Below are positions 60,878 through 64,000 of a stretch of 64,000 nt of DNA, in pieces; the stretch's first letter is position 1; every line of letters starts with the position of its first letter. The position numbers were made by a program, and so were the translations under genes. The stretch is taken from the NCBI GenBank assembly GCA_027681045.1, contig JAQDCK010000002.1, positions 1 through 64,000 on the forward strand, written 5' to 3'. The notes below the pieces were generated by a model. It was not told the origin of the DNA. It saw nothing but the letters and a program-made list of their open reading frames with translations, and ran no database searches. Origin of the DNA: Lactobacillaceae bacterium AF64-9pH9TA. Lineage in GTDB: Bacteria; Bacillota; Bacilli; Lactobacillales; Lactobacillaceae.

Positions 60878-61537
60878 TTAGAATCTTTTTTCTCCGCTTT
60901 TAACGGGAATTTCATTGTAGCGCTGGTCGCCCTTGATCAGGTCCGGTTCCCCGTTTAAGAGCTCAGTTAGATCGCTGATAAAGGGGGCAATCTGGTCCAG
61001 GTCCAGGTAGATGGAAATGGTGATGTTTACGCTATATTCAGTGCCGGCAACGAAGACCTCTTTTTCTTTGAGGAAGTGGTCGACCTTGTCATAGCGGTTG
61101 TAGGGGATGGTAAAAATCAATTCCTGCTGCTTAATTCGCTTGACGATGCCGATTGCTTCAGCTGCCTCGCTGACGCTGGAAGAGTATGCCCGGATGAGGC
61201 CGCCAGCTCCTAATTTGATTCCGCCGAAGTACCGGGTCACGACGACGGCGACATTCTTTAAGCCCATCAATTGCAGGGTCTTTAATTCCGGTACCCCGGC
61301 TGTTCCGGCTGGTTCGCCGTTGTCGCTGCTTTTGACCCGGTCATCGTTAATGCCCAAGGTGTAGGCATAGGTGTTGTGGGTGGCGTCGTGGTACTTTTTG
61401 CTGGTCGCGGCGATGAAGTCCCGGGCTTCATCTTCAGTCTGAACCCGGGCAAAAGTCGCGATAAAGCGGCTCTTCTTGATGACCAGCTCATGCTGGCCGT
61501 TTTCTTTGATTGTTAAAAAATCTGCTTCTTTTGACAA
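60878..61537 (-). CDS. YigZ/IMPACT family protein
   Basis: IMPACT-family protein thought to act on translation or ribosome state. Seen: HELVIKKSRFIATFARVQTE, HNTYAYTLG, SSDNGEPAGTAGVPEL and VVVTRYFGGIKLGAGGLIRAYS, plus a C-terminal DUF1949 domain. About 219 residues. TTG at 61537 is chosen because AAAGGGA is seven bases upstream; the frame remains open beyond but lacks signal. Its 5' end faces the comFA promoter motif only 44 bases away. Confidence 0.88.
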   Translation of the reverse strand: MSKEADFLTIKENGQHELVIKKSRFIATFARVQTEDEARDFIAATSKKYHDATHNTYAYTLGINDDRVKSSDNGEPAGTAGVPELKTLQLMGLKNVAVVVTRYFGGIKLGAGGLIRAYSSSVSEAAEAIGIVKRIKQQELIFTIPYNRYDKVDHFLKEKEVFVAGTEYSVNITISIYLDLDQIAPFISDLTELLNGEPDLIKGDQRYNEIPVKSGEKRF

Positions 61538-61546
61538 AAAATCATC

Positions 61547-61573
61547 CCTTTTTGGTGTATTAGTTAATGGAGG
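61547..61573 (+). promoter_or_regulatory. Competence-type promoter motif before comFA
   Basis: CCTTTTTGG-T-GTATTAG followed by TTAATGGAGG. Almost the same 27 bases precede coiA; the GGAGG is also the ribosome site. Confidence 0.72.
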
Positions 61574-61581
61574 CGAAAAAA

Positions 61582-62859
61582 GTGACAGAAGAAAAAGAAT
61601 CTCTGGCCGGCCGCCAATGGCTGGTTGACAAAGTGGATAATAGCATAAAAGAGGGGCAGACGGCAATTCCCGCCATCGAAAATGGCATCTGCCAGCGCTG
61701 CGGCAGCTCCTGCTGGGCGCGGCTACCGTCGGGATTTTTGTATTGCCGTGCATGCGTGGGCCTGGGCCGGCTGGATGAGGGCAAGCTTTTGGTTCGCCAG
61801 GCCGCTGGCAGTCATTACCCGGCCAGGGCGGGGATGACCTGGACAGGGCAGCTGCAAGAGCGCCAGGAGGGCGTGAGCCATTTTTTGCTGAAAAAATTTG
61901 CTGCTAAAGAGGATTGCCTGGTTGAGGCCGTGACCGGGGCCGGGAAGACGGAGATGATTTTTCCCTTATTGGCTGAGGCTTTTAGCCGCGGCTGCCGGGT
62001 GGCTATCGCCACGCCCAGAATCGACGTGGTCAATGAGCTTTATCCCCGCTTAGTAGCCGCTTTTGGGGAAGTCGAGATCGGTAAATACCACGGCCGGGAG
62101 GAAAAGCAGCCTGCAAATGAGCAGCTGGTCATCTGCACGACCCACCAGCTGCTTAAGTACTACCAGGCTTTTGACCTTTTGATCATTGACGAGATCGATT
62201 CTTTCCCATATGCCGGCAATCCCCAGCTGCATTTCGCCGCGGGCAATGCTGTTAAAAAGACGGGCAGCCGGGTCTTTTTGACGGCCACGCCGCCGGAAGA
62301 CCTGGTGAAAGCCGCCAGGCAGGGGAAACTAGCCATCGTCAGGCTCAACCGCCGCTTTCACGGCTATCCCTTGCCCGTGCCCCAGCTTGACTTGTACGTT
62401 AAGCCCTTCTTGACCAAGGGCCGCCTGCATCCCAAATTAGCCCGGCGGATCAAAATGGCGGCCAAAAGTGGCCACCCCCTCCTGGTCTTTTTGCCCAGAA
62501 TCGCCCAGATGCCCCAGTATTTTGCCGCTGTCAAAAGGCTCCTGCCCAATTTACGACTGGCGACTGTTTATGCCCAGGACCCGGACCGGCTGGAGAAGGT
62601 GGAAAAATTCCGGAAAGGGGACCTGGACCTGCTTTTGACAACCACGATCTTGGAGCGGGGGGTGACCTTCAAGCATGTCTGGGTGATTATCGTGGCGGCT
62701 GATGATGAGATTTATTCCGCCGCCAGCCTGGTCCAGATCGCTGGCCGGGTAGGCAGAGACAAGCAGGACCCGGACGGGCTGGTACTTTTTTGCTACCGGC
62801 GCTACAGCCGGCAGATTAGAAGCGCGGTCAAGCAGATTAAGGAGATGAACCGGGGATGA
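61582..62859 (+). CDS. comFA: Competence DNA-uptake ATPase ComFA
   Basis: DEAD-like translocase that drives single-stranded DNA import in transformation. Seen: four-Cys zinc site (CQRCGSSCW and CRAC), Walker A VTGAGKTEM, DEID in LIIDEIDSFPY, and QIAGRVGRDKQDPDG. 425 residues. GTG at 61582 is chosen because GGAGG is eight bases before; the ATG at 61567 would overlap the ribosome site. Overlaps comFC by four bases. Confidence 0.94.
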   Translation: MTEEKESLAGRQWLVDKVDNSIKEGQTAIPAIENGICQRCGSSCWARLPSGFLYCRACVGLGRLDEGKLLVRQAAGSHYPARAGMTWTGQLQERQEGVSHFLLKKFAAKEDCLVEAVTGAGKTEMIFPLLAEAFSRGCRVAIATPRIDVVNELYPRLVAAFGEVEIGKYHGREEKQPANEQLVICTTHQLLKYYQAFDLLIIDEIDSFPYAGNPQLHFAAGNAVKKTGSRVFLTATPPEDLVKAARQGKLAIVRLNRRFHGYPLPVPQLDLYVKPFLTKGRLHPKLARRIKMAAKSGHPLLVFLPRIAQMPQYFAAVKRLLPNLRLATVYAQDPDRLEKVEKFRKGDLDLLLTTTILERGVTFKHVWVIIVAADDEIYSAASLVQIAGRVGRDKQDPDGLVLFCYRRYSRQIRSAVKQIKEMNRG

Positions 62860-63542
62860 GCCTTTGTTTTTTTTGCGACCAGCCTTTTACCGAAGACCTG
62901 GATATCAGGCGCCTGCTTTTGCCGGGCAAAAGCAAGCCTTCCTGCCTGTGTCCATCTTGCCGAAAGCAGTTTGAAGCAATTGGCCCCATCTTTTGCCCCC
63001 AGTGCGGCCGCCGGCAGGTCAATGGAGAAATCTGCCAGGACTGCCAGAAGTGGCGGCGGATCTACCAGGGGAATTTTTTGCACAACCAGGCCGTCTACTG
63101 CTATAATCAAGCCTTTCACGACTTGATGGTCCGCTACAAGCGCTATGGGGACTACCTTCTCTGCCAAGTCTTGCAGGAATTGGCGGCCCCTGCTGCCCAA
63201 AAATTAGCAGCTGACTACTTCGTCCCTGTCCCGACTTCACCTGAGCACCAGAAAAAGCGGGGCTATGACACGGTCTGGGAAATTTTTAACCCACTTTTGC
63301 CCTTGACGACCCTTTTAGCCAAAAAGGCTGGGGCCGGGGCCCAGGGGGAAAAGGATAAAAAAGCCCGGATGCAGGCCAAGCAAAATTTCTTTTTAAATCC
63401 GGAATTTAGGGGTACAATAACAGGCAAAATCATCCTTTTGGATGACATTTACACTACAGGCCGAACACTTTACCATGCACGCGATGTGATTGAAACGGCT
63501 TTTCCTGAATGCCAGGTCGAAAGTTTTTCAATTAGTCGCTAA
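62856..63542 (+). CDS. comFC: Competence protein ComFC
   Basis: ComF-family phosphoribosyltransferase-like protein. Seen: paired zinc-ribbon Cys (CFFC, CLCPSC, CPQCG, CQDC), YKRYGDYLL, VPVPTSPEHQKKRGYD, and the PRPP motif IILLDDIYTTGRTL. 228 residues. Coupled to comFA by ATGA. Partner of ComFA during transformation. Confidence 0.93.
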   Translation: MSLCFFCDQPFTEDLDIRRLLLPGKSKPSCLCPSCRKQFEAIGPIFCPQCGRRQVNGEICQDCQKWRRIYQGNFLHNQAVYCYNQAFHDLMVRYKRYGDYLLCQVLQELAAPAAQKLAADYFVPVPTSPEHQKKRGYDTVWEIFNPLLPLTTLLAKKAGAGAQGEKDKKARMQAKQNFFLNPEFRGTITGKIILLDDIYTTGRTLYHARDVIETAFPECQVESFSISR

Positions 63543-63548
63543 ATATTT

Positions 63549-63577
63549 TCACAAAGCGCTTTCAAATTTGGTATAAT
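63549..63577 (+). promoter_or_regulatory. hpf promoter with cre-like palindrome
   Basis: TATAAT (63572-63577) preceded by TTGG, forming an extended -10; a weak -35 near 63549. AAAGCGCTTT (63553-63562) lies in the spacer; on the minus strand TGAAAGCGCTTTGT fits 12 of 14 positions of the cre consensus. Confidence 0.6.
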
Positions 63578-63621
63578 ATGGGTGTAAAGAAACCGCGCAA
63601 GCGGGAAAGGAGATAATTATT

Positions 63622-64000
63622 ATGTTAAAGTACAATGTTCGTGGCGAAAATATTGAAGTCACTGAAGCTTTGAGAGACTATGTTGAAAAGCGCTTGACCA
63701 AGTTGGAAAAGTACTTTGATTTGAGCCAGGACGTAATCGCTCATGTAAATCTGAAGGTATACCGTGACCACTCAGCTAAGGTTGAAGTTACTATCCCGCT
63801 TCCATACCTGGTATTGAGAGCTGAAGAAACTACGGATGACATGTACCGCAGCATTGACTTTGTTTCCGAAAAGCTTGAACGCCAAATCAGAAAGTACAAG
63901 ACCCGCGTCAACCGCAAGAGCCGTGAAAAGGGCGTGGAAGAATTCTTCATCCCTGAAGAAGCTCCGGTTGAAGAGGAGAAGGAAGAAAAGGCTCCAATGT
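63622..64000 (+). CDS. hpf: Ribosome hibernation promoting factor, 5' part
   Basis: Long-form HPF that pairs 70S ribosomes in stationary phase. Seen: LKYNVRGENIEVTEALRDYVEKRL, DVIAHVNLKVYRDHSAKVEVTIP and SEKLERQIRKYKTRVNRKSRE, then the acidic linker before the window ends; the C-terminal domain is outside. ATG at 63622 with AAAGGAG nine bases upstream. Strong ribosome site and promoter suggest high expression. Confidence 0.95.
   Translation, partial: MLKYNVRGENIEVTEALRDYVEKRLTKLEKYFDLSQDVIAHVNLKVYRDHSAKVEVTIPLPYLVLRAEETTDDMYRSIDFVSEKLERQIRKYKTRVNRKSREKGVEEFFIPEEAPVEEEKEEKAPM

Noticed and set aside
1..64000. CRISPR array, insertion sequence or prophage
   Set aside because: No regularly spaced repeats, transposase-like proteins with terminal repeats, or phage structural genes were found.

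Overview
The window looks like a core chromosomal segment of a low-GC Gram-positive lactic acid bacterium of the Lactobacillaceae, most likely Lactobacillus delbrueckii or a very close relative. The reasons are gene content (sortase, Clp/Spx/MecA system, PTS genes, UppP, TagO, competence genes), strong G/C preference at third codon positions that is unusual for lactobacilli, AGGAGG-type ribosome binding sites, and gene orders typical of Firmicutes. The species call is an inference from recognition, not from a search.

Layout. 1-7.8 kb: class C sortase (upstream pilin genes would lie outside the window), a CNNM/CorC membrane protein, hpt, an amino acid permease, and an overlapping trio of degenerate GH25-like membrane protein, DEAD-box helicase and PTS IIC. 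7.9-12.2 kb: tRNA-Arg(CCU), a PfoR-type PTS membrane protein, a uracil permease with a PyrR-binding leader, and a methionine gamma-lyase-family PLP enzyme. 12.3-17.5 kb: ornithine decarboxylase and a divergent amino acid permease, separated by an AT-rich island of three unrecognised genes (one exported protein, two paralogous small membrane proteins). 17.6-24.3 kb: MnaA, GtrA, flavodoxin, methionine aminopeptidase, YihY, GalU and a membrane-anchored hydrolase. 24.3-24.7 kb: a gene-free stretch that encodes what appears to be a structured, unassigned RNA with its own promoter, a cre-like operator and a terminator. 24.7-35.4 kb: RlmD, RecX, a second CorC-type protein, release factor 3, a multicopper oxidase operon, a DUF1827 protein and ClpE under a CIRCE operator. 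35.6-44.1 kb: ptsHI, then the conserved spx-mecA-coiA-spxH-relQ-nadK-rluD neighbourhood. 44.1-49.0 kb: UppP, lactonase, lone PTS IIA, AI-2E transporter, TrmL, DUF1149. 49.0-60.8 kb: ftsK-ymfF-ymfH-ymfI-rodZ-pgsA-recA-rny-tagO, an order close to Bacillus. 60.9-64 kb: YigZ, comFA-comFC and the 5' part of hpf.

How the genes connect. Protein quality control and competence recur: Spx, the putative SpxH adaptor, MecA and ClpE form a proteolysis module, while coiA, comFA and recA share a near-identical upstream motif that reads as a competence-type promoter; recA also carries a LexA-type operator. Cell-envelope supply is represented by MnaA, GtrA, GalU, UppP, TagO and PgsA. Carbon control is represented by HPr/Enzyme I and by cre-like sites at the orphan RNA, hpf and the multicopper oxidase.

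The two places most likely to hold something undescribed are the AT-rich three-gene island (about 14.5-15.75 kb), which has the architecture of an exported toxin-like precursor plus membrane immunity-like proteins behind a consensus promoter with an operator-like inverted repeat, and the structured RNA at 24357-24670. No CRISPR array, insertion sequence, prophage or rRNA operon was seen.
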